Part shown: positions 3,435 through 10,026 of the stretch, one piece after another
Numbering within the stretch: position 1 is the stretch's first letter
Layout of the letters: every line of letters starts with the position of its first letter
Assembly (NCBI GenBank): GCA_027057185.1
Contig: JALUJE010000154.1
Coordinates: forward strand, 1 to 10,026
Origin: Helicobacteraceae bacterium
GTDB taxonomy: Bacteria > Campylobacterota > Campylobacteria > Campylobacterales > Sulfurimonadaceae
Direction of reading: 5' to 3'
Length of the DNA: 10,026 bases
The notes under the pieces: model-generated
Told to the model about the DNA's origin: nothing
Database searches by the model: none
The model's input: only the letters and a program-made list of their open reading frames with translations
Translations under genes and position numbers: made by a program

Positions 3435-6425
3435 TTGAAATCTGTTGCCATGTTAAGTGCTAAAGCCGATGCCATTTTACAAGACAAATCCAAGCTTTTA
3501 ACCGAGATCTATTTTGATCTGCAATCCTATTTTGAATCAAAATATGGGAACGATACGGTTGTATTTATGGAAATTGGAACGTTTTTTGAGATTTATGAGG
3601 TCAATAATGACGCGATGCAACTGGGTAAAGCCAAGGAGCTTGCTGAACTGCTCAATATTCAGTTAACAAAAAAAAATAAGAGCATCGTGGAAAACTCTGT
3701 AAAAAACCCTCTGTTGGCCGGTGTACCATCTGTCTCGTTCGAACGGTATTTAAATCGAGTGATTCAAGAGCAAAAATACACCGTTGTTGTCGTACGGCAA
3801 AAGGGAGTTCCACCGAAAATTAGCCGTTATATTTCCCAGATTATTTCACCAGGCACTAACTTTGATTACAGCATTGACAATGATGACAACTATATTGTCT
3901 CTTTGCTCATCGATAAAAACCGGGAGATATACTCCATTGGATACAGTGCCATTGATGTCACAACCGGCAAGACCTGGTTGTATGAAACACATGGCACCAG
4001 TGAAGATCAGAACTATGCACTAGATGAGGTCTTTAATCTTCTGAGCATCTATAAAACTTCTGAAGTGGTACTGACATTTTTAGATGGTGTGGATTCTCAA
4101 AAGGAGATTATTCGCTATCTGGAGATTCCCGAGCACTATCATTACAGCGTCAATCATCATCGTCCCCGCGTCAGCTACCAAAATGAATTGTTTAAAAATG
4201 TTTATGAGATTGAGTCGCTGCTCTCACCTATTGAACATCTAGACCTAGAGCGTTTGCCATTAGTCTCGGAGGCACTGGCAATTTTAGTACACTTTGTCAT
4301 AGAGCATGATTATCATATTATCCAAAAGCTGTTTCGTCCCCAAATTATCGACTCCAAACGTTACATGTATTTAGGCAATGCCGCGCTGGAACAGTTGAGT
4401 GTAATCTCTAAAGACCGCAACGAATTAACACTGCTGAAACTCATCGATAAAAGTGCTACCGCTATTGGAAAACGGTTGTTAAAAGAACGTCTTTTAAATC
4501 CGATTATGGAACGTGGAGAGCTTGAACGCCGTTACTGTTTAGTAGAAAAGGTCACCTCGCATACCCGATTGCTTGAAGAATTATTGCGGGGAATTTATGA
4601 TTTGGAACGGTTGGCACGACGGATGAAACTCGTACGACTGCATCCGTTTGAGATGAACTTTATTTATGACTCTTTACTGAATGTCAAGGCATTAATGACC
4701 TATCTGAAAGAGCATCATCTCCAAAAAGCGCCCTTTAGCAACAGTGAGATTGACACGTTTGTTCGTGATATTGAAAATAGTTTTGATCTGGAGACCTCAC
4801 GCCGTTTTACCACGCAGAGTTTGGATGACAACTTTTTTATGCGTGGCGTTGACAGTGCCATTGACATTCTTGTCGATGAAAATATGCAGATGCTTCAGGT
4901 TTTTCATGCCATTATTCAGACTATTGAAGCGGCAATTCGCAAAGAGTCTTCTTCAACTACGGCATCTTTTGTCACCTTGGGACAGCTTGAGAAAGAGGGA
5001 TATTATATTAGTGTAAGCAAGAGTCGTTTTGCTCTCATCGAGACCTGTTTTCATACGCTGCAGATGACGCAAGAAGATTTACATGTAAATTTTGAGAACT
5101 TCAACATCAAAAAATTGACCAACAGTGTCAAAATCACTTCGGAGTTGACCGAACAGCTTTCTGATAAAATTATGCGTAACCGCAGTAAAATTGTTCTACT
5201 GGTTAAAGAGCGCTTTAAGCTGCTCCAGGAAAGCTATGACCGGCGTTATACACTGCTGTTTGAGCGCATTATTCGATATGTTGCCGACCTTGATGTAGCG
5301 GTAGGTTCGGCTAAAGTAGCGCATGAATATAACTATGCTAAACCCATGATTGTCGATGTCGCAGCAGATGAAAACTTTTTGCAGATTATGGCCTTGCGTC
5401 ATCCGCTCATTGAGATTCAGGAGTCTCAGGGGCTTTATGTACCCAACGATATTGTCATGGGTAATCGTGATTATGTTGATCTGCCGTATCCGCATACGGT
5501 TATGCTGAATACGGAAGTTCATGACGGACACGATATTCACGGTGTGTTACTTTATGGCATCAATTCCAGTGGAAAATCGTCATTGATGAAAAGTATCGGG
5601 ATTGCCACACTTTTGGCACAGTCGGGATTTTATGTACCGGCATCGGTGATGAAATTTTCATTATTTGATTCAATTTTTACGCGGATTGTTTCTAAAGATA
5701 ATTTGGCAAAAGGACTTTCAACGTTCGCCGTAGAGATGATGGAGCTTAAAAATATATTTAACCGTGCCGGTACCAAAGCACTGGTTTTAGGAGATGAAAT
5801 CAGTCACGGTACCGAGACGCTTTCGGGGGTTGCTATTGTGACAAGTGCCATTATGAAACTGGCAAAATTTCGTTCTCTGTTTCTGTTTGCAACACATCTG
5901 CATCAACTCTCGACCATGGAGGAGATACGCCGTTTGAAGAATGTGGTCGATCTGCATCTGAGTGTGGAGTATGATGCGCAGAATGACCGGCTTCTTTTTA
6001 ATCGTGTGTTGCAATCGGGTAGCGGTAGTAGTGTTTACGGTCTGGAGTTTGCCAAATCGTTGCACATGGATAGCGAATTTTTGGAATCTGCCAACACCAT
6101 TCGCAAGCGCCTGGCCAATGATTTTGATGAACTTGAACTGTTGGTAAAAAAACGTACCAGCAGATACAACCGGGATCTTTATGTTACAAAGTGTATAATT
6201 TGTGGTAATATTGCCGAGGATGTCCACCATATTGCTCATCAGTCACGTGCATCGAAGGCGGGGTTTATTGACCACTATCATCAGGACAACAAGAGCAATC
6301 TTGTTCCCTTGTGTAAAGAGCATCATAAAGCAATCCATGAAGGGAGTATTGTGGTCAAGGGATTTATTATGACCTCTAAAGGATTGCAACTTGATATGGA
6401 ACAACAATTAAAGGAGAAAAAATGA
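3435..6425 (+). CDS. MutS7-type mismatch repair protein with C-terminal HNH endonuclease
   Basis: A 996-residue MutS homologue that should bind mispaired or looped DNA and couple ATP binding to repair. Domain I keeps the mismatch-sensing Phe-x-Glu (F50-F51-E52 in IGTFFEIY). Connector, lever and clamp regions fill the middle. The ABC-type ATPase near the C-terminus has Walker A GINSSGKSS (708-716, Lys714), Walker B LVLGDEISHGTE (Asp787, Glu788) and FATH (818-821). Beyond the normal MutS end there is an HNH nuclease (about 920-970): Cys920-x2-Cys923, His931-His932, Asn955, Cys960, His963-His964. This layout defines MutS7, known from Campylobacterota, giant viruses and octocoral mitochondria; in it one chain may recognise and cut DNA, replacing MutL/MutH. 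The start is uncertain: TTG 3435 gives MKSVAML, ATG 3450 gives MLSAKAD, and neither has a well-spaced ribosome site. The stop overlaps the next gene by ATGA. Family call is strong; nuclease activity is inferred. Confidence 0.93.
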   Translation: MKSVAMLSAKADAILQDKSKLLTEIYFDLQSYFESKYGNDTVVFMEIGTFFEIYEVNNDAMQLGKAKELAELLNIQLTKKNKSIVENSVKNPLLAGVPSVSFERYLNRVIQEQKYTVVVVRQKGVPPKISRYISQIISPGTNFDYSIDNDDNYIVSLLIDKNREIYSIGYSAIDVTTGKTWLYETHGTSEDQNYALDEVFNLLSIYKTSEVVLTFLDGVDSQKEIIRYLEIPEHYHYSVNHHRPRVSYQNELFKNVYEIESLLSPIEHLDLERLPLVSEALAILVHFVIEHDYHIIQKLFRPQIIDSKRYMYLGNAALEQLSVISKDRNELTLLKLIDKSATAIGKRLLKERLLNPIMERGELERRYCLVEKVTSHTRLLEELLRGIYDLERLARRMKLVRLHPFEMNFIYDSLLNVKALMTYLKEHHLQKAPFSNSEIDTFVRDIENSFDLETSRRFTTQSLDDNFFMRGVDSAIDILVDENMQMLQVFHAIIQTIEAAIRKESSSTTASFVTLGQLEKEGYYISVSKSRFALIETCFHTLQMTQEDLHVNFENFNIKKLTNSVKITSELTEQLSDKIMRNRSKIVLLVKERFKLLQESYDRRYTLLFERIIRYVADLDVAVGSAKVAHEYNYAKPMIVDVAADENFLQIMALRHPLIEIQESQGLYVPNDIVMGNRDYVDLPYPHTVMLNTEVHDGHDIHGVLLYGINSSGKSSLMKSIGIATLLAQSGFYVPASVMKFSLFDSIFTRIVSKDNLAKGLSTFAVEMMELKNIFNRAGTKALVLGDEISHGTETLSGVAIVTSAIMKLAKFRSLFLFATHLHQLSTMEEIRRLKNVVDLHLSVEYDAQNDRLLFNRVLQSGSGSSVYGLEFAKSLHMDSEFLESANTIRKRLANDFDELELLVKKRTSRYNRDLYVTKCIICGNIAEDVHHIAHQSRASKAGFIDHYHQDNKSNLVPLCKEHHKAIHEGSIVVKGFIMTSKGLQLDMEQQLKEKK
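6411..6416 (+). promoter_or_regulatory. Ribosome site of the lipoprotein gene inside the mutS7 end
   Basis: AAGGAG lies within the last codons of mutS7, five bases before the ATG at 6422, whose ATGA overlaps the mutS7 stop. It fixes the lipoprotein start and indicates translational coupling. Confidence 0.75.
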
Positions 6426-6760
6426 GACAATTGTTTATTGGTGCATTGGCAGCTATGATATTTTTAGGTGGCTGTACGCAAGAGACGCAAAATGTTATTG
6501 GGCGCTCTATCCAAAACTGGACCGGAACGGATGGAGTATTGGATGTCTATGCCGGAGAGAAGCTGGTGAAGCGTTTTGTCAAAATTGATAAGCTCACTAC
6601 GGCACACGGTACTTCTGACGGTGGAGCGCGGGCATATCGTTACGGTTATGGTGTTGATGACAAAAATTTTAATCTCAAAGCCGATCAGGGTGAGAAAAAG
6701 GTTTATTTTGAAATTAGTGACTACTCCACTTCGTATGTTTTTTATGAAAATTCCAATTAG
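6422..6760 (+). CDS. Small lipoprotein of unknown function
   Basis: A 112-residue protein with a clear lipoprotein signal: MRQ, a hydrophobic stretch, then the lipobox FLGGC with Cys18 as the lipidated residue. It should be anchored to the inner or outer membrane facing the periplasm. The mature part (about 94 residues) is polar and strand-rich, with GVLDVYAGEKLVKRFVKIDK, AYRYGYGVDDKN and a closing segment KKVYFEISDYSTSYVFYENS; I recognise no named domain. It overlaps the mutS7 stop (ATGA) and has its own AAGGAG, so it is translated with the repair protein, and dapE follows after 12 bp. Signal and spacing make the gene certain. A periplasmic lipoprotein has no obvious part in DNA repair, so the link may be only shared transcription. 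Confidence 0.85.
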   Translation: MRQLFIGALAAMIFLGGCTQETQNVIGRSIQNWTGTDGVLDVYAGEKLVKRFVKIDKLTTAHGTSDGGARAYRYGYGVDDKNFNLKADQGEKKVYFEISDYSTSYVFYENSN

Positions 6761-6772
6761 AGGCCTGTAAGA

Positions 6773-7867
6773 TTGGATGTTATTGCTCTGTTTAAACAAC
6801 TTATAGAGAGGAAAAGTGAAACCCCTGATGATGGGGGAATTTTAGATTTTATAGCTGAATATCTTGAGGGCTATGAAGTGGTTCGTATTGATAAAGAGGA
6901 GGTGAAAAATCTCTTTATATATAAAAAATTCGGCGATGGAGACCATCTCTGTTTTGCCGGTCATGTCGATGTTGTTCCCGCGGGAGAAGGATGGCAGAGT
7001 GATCCGTACCATGCTGTAGAAATGGAGGGCTATATTTACGGTCGCGGTACGCAAGATATGAAAAGCGGTGTCGCTGCCATGGTACAGACGCTGAAAACGA
7101 CTGTATCATTTCATGGAACGCTCTCATTACTGCTGACTTCTGATGAAGAAGGTGATGCCAAATACGGTACCGTAGAGGTTTTGAAGTACCTTCAGGCACA
7201 TCATATGTTGCCAGATGCCGTTATTGTCGCCGAACCAACATGCGAAGAGGTATTTGGCGATGCCATGAAGGTAGGGCGGCGTGGCTCTATTAACGGGGTC
7301 ATAGAAAAGCGGGGCAAACAGGGACATGCGGCATATCCGGAAAAGGCTCTCAATCCTATTCATAAAGTAGCTCAAGTGTTACCGCATATTGCCGGAGTCA
7401 ATTTGGATCACGGCGATGACTTCTTTAGCCCCAGTCAGTTTGTTATTACCGATATTCGTGCCGGTATGGAAGTTACCAATGTGACTCCCGGAACATTGAA
7501 GATGATGTTCAATGTGCGGAATTCCACGAAAACCACAGCTAAAACTGTGGAAGATTTTGTACATAAATATTTTAAAGAGATGGACTATACGTTGACGCTG
7601 AATCAGAGTGCGTACCCGTTTATGACCGATGTTCATACTAAGATTGTAACAACATTGGACAAGGCGATAGCCACAGTGTGTAATATCGAAGCAAAACATT
7701 CTACGGCAGGAGGAACATCTGATGCACGTTTTATGGCACCATATGGCATTGATGTTGTAGAGTTCGGTGTGAGAAATGACCGTATTCACGCCCCAAATGA
7801 GCGGACATCAGTCAAAGAAGTAGTTCAGTTGTATGATGTTTTCTGTGAAGTCGTGAGAGTGTATTGA
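6773..7867 (+). CDS. dapE: Succinyl-diaminopimelate desuccinylase
   Basis: DapE hydrolyses N-succinyl-LL-diaminopimelate to LL-diaminopimelate plus succinate, feeding lysine and peptidoglycan synthesis. It is a cytoplasmic dinuclear-zinc M20-family hydrolase. Visible ligand and catalytic motifs are FAGHVDVVP (His64, Asp66), YGRGTQDMKSG (Asp95, bridging), TSDEEGDA (Glu125 catalytic base, Glu126), VAEPT (Glu154) and a late His339 in RIHAPNERTS. The dimerisation lid lies around residues 170-280, with GKQGHAAYPEKALNPI. The 364-residue length is normal for DapE. The start is TTG at 6773, with AGAGG nine bases upstream; MDVIALFKQLIERKSETPDD is the expected DapE N-terminus, and the nearby ATG at 6777 is out of frame. 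It is last in the mutS7-lipoprotein-dapE group, 12 bp after the lipoprotein stop. Confidence 0.94.
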   Translation: MDVIALFKQLIERKSETPDDGGILDFIAEYLEGYEVVRIDKEEVKNLFIYKKFGDGDHLCFAGHVDVVPAGEGWQSDPYHAVEMEGYIYGRGTQDMKSGVAAMVQTLKTTVSFHGTLSLLLTSDEEGDAKYGTVEVLKYLQAHHMLPDAVIVAEPTCEEVFGDAMKVGRRGSINGVIEKRGKQGHAAYPEKALNPIHKVAQVLPHIAGVNLDHGDDFFSPSQFVITDIRAGMEVTNVTPGTLKMMFNVRNSTKTTAKTVEDFVHKYFKEMDYTLTLNQSAYPFMTDVHTKIVTTLDKAIATVCNIEAKHSTAGGTSDARFMAPYGIDVVEFGVRNDRIHAPNERTSVKEVVQLYDVFCEVVRVY

Positions 7868-7871
7868 GATC

Positions 7872-7896
7872 ATCTTTCATTTAAAAAATCAAAGAT
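7872..7896 (+). terminator. Weak AT-rich hairpin after dapE
   Basis: ATCTTT-C-ATTT pairs with AAAT-C-AAAGAT around a three-A loop (one C/C mismatch). It starts 4 nt after the dapE stop. The stem is entirely AT-rich apart from two GC pairs, and only TTGTTT follows, so termination would be inefficient. It is reported because it stands between dapE and the next promoter. Confidence 0.3.
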
Positions 7897-7934
7897 TGTT
7901 TAAACTAATTAAATAGAATTTCTAAAAATAGTGT

Positions 7935-7940
7935 TATAAT
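7935..7940 (+). promoter_or_regulatory. -10 box upstream of the two-helix membrane protein gene
   Basis: AGTGTTATAATGTC holds a perfect TATAAT in very AT-rich DNA. Transcription would start near 7947, about 30 nt before the ATG at 7977. It probably serves the three genes up to ridA. Confidence 0.65.
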
Positions 7941-7976
7941 GTCAAGATATTGTCGAAAAAGTGAGAGAGCAACACG

Positions 7977-8375
7977 ATGGATCCGAAAAAATCCCATACC
8001 GAATTAACGCGAAACAGTACTGATGCCCGTGGTAGAATTCGTAAATATCAAGCTCGTCAAGATAAATACCGACGTATCAAACGGAAAAAAAATGACGATT
8101 TTTTAGCACGTGAAATTGATATAAGTGACTATATTATCTCACCCGAGGGGTATGAGAGTATTGTTTTTTCGCTCTATTTTCTTATTGTTCCGTACCTTGT
8201 AGGTTTGACGGTGGTCTTTTTTTATGTGGCAGATGCCGACTTCAAAACGTTTCAAATGATCGATTTTACCACTCTTTTTGTCGTATGGATGATTGGTTAT
8301 GAAGTAATTGCTGCAATTATTCTCTTTTTTATTTTTATTGCTTTTTTACGAAGTCTGGCACGAAGTCCGGGATAA
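7977..8375 (+). CDS. Two-helix inner-membrane protein of unknown function
   Basis: A 132-residue protein I cannot assign to a family. The first 45 residues are very basic and polar (SHTELTRNSTDARGRIRKYQ, then RIKRKKNDD), followed by DFLAREIDISDYIISPEGYE and two strong hydrophobic segments at about 62-84 and 98-124, ending in a short basic tail RSLARSPG. By the positive-inside rule both ends should face the cytoplasm, with a short acidic periplasmic loop (ADADFKTF). The ATG at 7977 has only GAGAG as a weak ribosome site 8-12 nt upstream, but a promoter with TATAAT at 7935 fits it. The thioredoxin-fold gene starts 24 bp downstream. The basic N-terminus could touch nucleic acid, phospholipid or a partner protein; nothing in the sequence decides this. 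Confidence 0.7.
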   Translation: MDPKKSHTELTRNSTDARGRIRKYQARQDKYRRIKRKKNDDFLAREIDISDYIISPEGYESIVFSLYFLIVPYLVGLTVVFFYVADADFKTFQMIDFTTLFVVWMIGYEVIAAIILFFIFIAFLRSLARSPG

Positions 8376-8399
8376 AACTTAAAAAGTAGAAGGGTAATA

Positions 8400-8816
8400 A
8401 TGCGTCAGTTTGTAGTGATAATGGGATGGATGGTGTTACATGTGGCGATACACGCTGCGGAGATTTCATGGTATCACAACTATAATGAAGCAGCGAACAA
8501 AGCACTACAAGAGGAGAAAAATATTTTTCTCCTTATTACGAGTGACACCTGTCAATGGTGTCGTAAGTTAGAAGCAACGACGTTAACAGAACCTAGTATT
8601 GCAGAACGTATCAATGCGCATTATATTGCCGTGACGTTAACACGCAATGAAGATACGTACCCAAAGTATTTGAATGCTAAAATGGTGCCGATGAGTTTTT
8701 TTTTAACTGCAACCGGCAGGGTAATTAACAGTATGCCCGGATATTGGAATGTTGAAGACTATCATTCTATGTTGGATGATGTAAATTATGAACTTAAAAA
8801 ACATGATAGGAAGTAA
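8400..8816 (+). CDS. Secreted thioredoxin-fold protein with CxxC
   Basis: A 138-residue periplasmic thioredoxin-like protein. Residues 1-20 form a signal peptide (hydrophobic core VVIMGWMVLHVAIHA), probably cut after AIHAA. The mature domain opens with WYHNYNEAANKALQEEKN, a pattern typical of thioredoxin_7/SoxW-type proteins, then LLITSDTCQWCRKLE with the redox pair Cys51-x-x-Cys54, and the cis-Pro loop KMVPMSFF (Pro97). It lacks a transmembrane anchor. Such proteins reduce or shuffle disulfides in the periplasm, in some sulfur oxidisers beside the Sox system, but no sox gene is nearby. The ATG at 8400 follows AGAAGGG at 8388-8394. The ridA ATG lies 2 bp after this stop, so the two are translated together. 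Fold and redox site are clear; the client is unknown. Confidence 0.87.
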   Translation: MRQFVVIMGWMVLHVAIHAAEISWYHNYNEAANKALQEEKNIFLLITSDTCQWCRKLEATTLTEPSIAERINAHYIAVTLTRNEDTYPKYLNAKMVPMSFFLTATGRVINSMPGYWNVEDYHSMLDDVNYELKKHDRK

Positions 8817-8818
8817 TA

Positions 8819-9190
8819 ATGGAATGTATTAGTACCGATAAAGCGCCGCAGGCCATAGGCCCTTATTCTCAAGCTGTTGTGGTTAACGGGATGTTGTATA
8901 CTTCAGGACAGATTGCTCTGACACCCGAAGGTGTGATGCTCGGTGCCGACATTGTTCTGCAGACGCAACAGGTATTGAGAAATTTGGAAGCAGTACTGAG
9001 TGCCGGTGGCAGTGAGATGTCAAAAGTCGTTAAATGCACGATTTTTTTAAGCAGTATGGATGATTTCGCAACGGTGAATGATCTCTATGAAGCGGCATTC
9101 AAAAGGCATAAGCCCGTGCGTTCGACCGTTGCCGTGAAAACGTTGCCGAAAAATGCCTTAGTTGAGATTGACGCTATTGCTTTAATCTAA
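8819..9190 (+). CDS. ridA: RidA family reactive imine/enamine deaminase
   Basis: RidA (YjgF/YER057c/UK114 family) hydrolyses reactive 2-aminoacrylate and other enamine/imine intermediates released by PLP enzymes such as threonine/serine dehydratase, protecting other PLP enzymes. The 123-residue length is standard for this cytoplasmic trimer. Key residues are present: Tyr16 in AIGPYSQAV, the strand LYTSGQIAL, Cys73 in VVKCTIFLSSMDDF, Arg101 in KPVRSTVAV (carboxylate-binding arginine that defines the active RidA subgroup) and Glu116 in LVEIDAIA. The ribosome site AGGAAG lies inside the end of the preceding thioredoxin-like gene, 2 bp away, so the two are coupled. A promoter for rplU follows downstream. 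Confidence 0.95.
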   Translation: MECISTDKAPQAIGPYSQAVVVNGMLYTSGQIALTPEGVMLGADIVLQTQQVLRNLEAVLSAGGSEMSKVVKCTIFLSSMDDFATVNDLYEAAFKRHKPVRSTVAVKTLPKNALVEIDAIALI

Positions 9191-9208
9191 ACTTAAACGT
9201 AGTTTCGG

Positions 9209-9214
9209 TAAAAT
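9209..9214 (+). promoter_or_regulatory. -10 box of the rplU-rpmA promoter
   Basis: CGGTAAAATTCGCGC contains TAAAAT (one mismatch to TATAAT); transcription would start near 9221, about 35 nt before the rplU ATG. A second AT-rich hexamer, TATAAC at 9235-9240, lies too close to the ribosome site at 9245-9251 to serve. Confidence 0.5.
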
Positions 9215-9255
9215 TCGCGCACTTTTTGTAGACTTATAACTATTAAGGAAGCGCA

Positions 9256-9564
9256 ATGTACGCAATTTTTAAAAACGGTGGCAAGCAATATAAGGTGGAA
9301 GAGGGTGACATTCTTCTGCTGGACAAGCTCAGTCTTGATGCCAAAGAGACAGTAGAGTTTAAAGAAGTTCTTGCGGTGAATGCCGGTGAACTTAAAATTG
9401 GGGCACCTTTTATTGAAGGTGCAGTTGTAACGGCTGAAGTGATCAATGAAGGTCGCGCCAAGAAAGTCGTTATTTTCAAAAAACGCCGTCGTAAAGATAG
9501 TAAAGTGAAACGTGGATTCCGTCGTGATTTTACACGTGTTCGCATTACTAAAATCGCCGCGTAA
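9256..9564 (+). CDS. rplU: 50S ribosomal protein L21
   Basis: L21 binds 23S rRNA in the large subunit, next to L20. The 102-residue length matches bacterial L21. It begins MYAIFKNGGKQYKVEEGDIL, the usual L21 N-terminus, carries GAPFIEGAVVTAEVI in the middle, and ends with the basic signature KKRRRKDSKVKRGFRRDFTR. The ATG at 9256 has AAGGAAG at 9245-9251. It is followed by rpmA after 22 bp and by obg further on, the standard bacterial order. Confidence 0.98.
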   Translation: MYAIFKNGGKQYKVEEGDILLLDKLSLDAKETVEFKEVLAVNAGELKIGAPFIEGAVVTAEVINEGRAKKVVIFKKRRRKDSKVKRGFRRDFTRVRITKIAA

Positions 9565-9586
9565 TTTTTAAATTTAGGAGTATCAG

Positions 9587-9844
9587 ATGGCACATAAAAA
9601 AGGTCAAGGTAGTACACAGAATAATCGTGATTCGGCAGGACGTAGACTGGGTGTGAAAAAATTCGGTGGTGAGCGTGTACGTGCAGGTAATATTGTTATT
9701 CGTCAGCGCGGTACTAAAGTGCATCCGGGTGATAATATGGGTATGGGGAAAGATCATACGCTGTATGCTCTTATTGATGGTGTGGTTAAATTTGAGCGTA
9801 AAGATAAGAAACGTACCAAAGTTTCTATTGTTCCAGCTGCATAA
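9587..9844 (+). CDS. rpmA: 50S ribosomal protein L27
   Basis: L27 is a large-subunit protein whose N-terminal tail reaches the peptidyl-transferase centre. The 85-residue protein starts MAHKKGQGSTQNNRDSAGRR and has no Firmicutes-type cleaved leader, so the tail is ready once Met is removed. The family signature runs from Gly34 to Gly48 (GNIVIRQRGTKVHPG), followed by NMGMGKDHTLYALIDG. Gln7 and Gln11-Asn12 replace the more usual Gly and Arg-Asn of E. coli L27; this tail is known to vary. The ribosome site TAGGAG lies 6 nt before the ATG at 9587. It is co-transcribed with rplU. Confidence 0.98.
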   Translation: MAHKKGQGSTQNNRDSAGRRLGVKKFGGERVRAGNIVIRQRGTKVHPGDNMGMGKDHTLYALIDGVVKFERKDKKRTKVSIVPAA

Positions 9845-9854
9845 ATTTCTCTTT

Positions 9855-9872
9855 TTCAGGCAGATGCCTGAA
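9855..9872 (+). terminator. Hairpin after rpmA, possible (partial) terminator
   Basis: TTCAGGC (9855-9861) pairs perfectly with GCCTGAA (9866-9872) around the loop AGAT, 10 nt after the rpmA stop. The following bases TCTTCAATATT are only moderately T-rich, so it may attenuate rather than stop transcription into obg. Confidence 0.45.
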
Positions 9873-9909
9873 TCTTCAATATTAAGTTCTTCTTTGTAAA
9901 TAAATGGTT

Positions 9910-9920
9910 TATACTATACT
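9910..9920 (+). promoter_or_regulatory. Overlapping TATACT boxes, candidate obg promoter
   Basis: TATACTATACT holds two TATACT hexamers overlapping by one base, each one mismatch from TATAAT. A start near 9922-9927 would give obg a leader of about 72 nt and allow expression separate from rplU-rpmA. The 154-bp gap to obg is otherwise unremarkable apart from the hairpin at 9855-9872. Confidence 0.4.
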
Positions 9921-9998
9921 TTTTGAATATGCTCATGAGAGTTCAGTGTAGAGTATTTATTTGTAATTTACATGCATAGTGCTCAGCAAAGGAAAGGT

Positions 9999-10026
9999 AT
10001 GTTTACTGATCAGGTAGAATTAACAG
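9999..10026 (+). CDS. obg: GTPase Obg/CgtA, first nine codons (cut by window edge)
   Basis: ATG at 9999 preceded by AAAGGAAAGG begins MFTDQVELT, which fits the start of Obg proteins (an N-terminal beta strand before the Gly-rich Obg domain). Its position right after rplU-rpmA is the conserved site of obg in most bacteria. Obg is a GTPase acting in 50S subunit assembly and the stringent response. Only 28 bases are visible, so the call rests mainly on gene order. Confidence 0.75.

Noticed and set aside
5787..6239. A 150-codon open frame on the minus strand within the mutS7 ATPase region.
   Set aside because: It lies wholly inside a strongly conserved gene on the other strand, has no ribosome site and no recognisable domain; it is a shadow of mutS7 codon use.
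7379..7789. Long minus-strand open frame inside dapE.
   Set aside because: It is antisense to conserved DapE sequence and is Cys/His/Ile-rich in the way reverse-strand shadows are; no promoter or ribosome site.
7898..7905. GTTTAAAC palindrome upstream of the promoter at 7935.
   Set aside because: An 8-bp AT-rich palindrome is expected by chance in such sequence and nothing flanks it symmetrically.
9243..9617. Minus-strand open frame covering rplU and the start of rpmA.
   Set aside because: Two highly conserved ribosomal protein genes on the plus strand explain it; the composition (Arg/Ser/Thr/Leu) is that of an antisense reading.

Overview
The window reads as chromosomal DNA of a free-living Campylobacterota (Epsilonproteobacteria), most likely a Sulfurimonas/Sulfuricurvum/Sulfurovum-type sulfur oxidiser. 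This is inferred from a moderate G+C content, TATAAT -10 boxes without a recognisable -35, a FliA-type promoter before flaG, and a MutS7-type mismatch repair protein with an HNH tail, a family known from this phylum. No mobile element, CRISPR array, integrase or rRNA is visible. There is no gene-free stretch longer than 300 bases.

Layout. Positions 1-1216 are on the minus strand. A sigma-28 type promoter drives flaG then fliS (flagellar filament genes, without the usual fliD between them), followed by a probable terminator. A separate sigma-70 promoter then drives argG, of which only the first 59 codons lie in the window. From about 1256 everything is on the plus strand: an MFS exporter with a small unknown protein, a stand-alone tRNA-Pro(GGG), and a hotdog-fold thioesterase-like gene whose expected start codon reads ATA.

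Positions 3406-7867 look like one operon: mutS7 (mismatch recognition and ATPase domains fused to an HNH nuclease), a small lipoprotein overlapping it by ATGA, and dapE (lysine and meso-diaminopimelate synthesis). Positions 7935-9190 form a second unit: a two-helix membrane protein of unknown role, a secreted thioredoxin-fold protein, and ridA. Positions 9209-10026 hold the conserved rplU-rpmA-obg cluster (ribosomal proteins L21 and L27 and the ribosome-assembly GTPase), with obg cut by the window end.

The standout is the MutS7-HNH protein. It keeps the Phe-x-Glu mismatch-sensing motif, intact Walker motifs and a complete-looking zinc/HNH nuclease, so one polypeptide could in principle recognise and cut mismatched DNA without MutL or MutH. 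The start-less thioesterase gene, the lipoprotein tied to mutS7, and the flaG-fliS junction lacking fliD are the next most unusual points.
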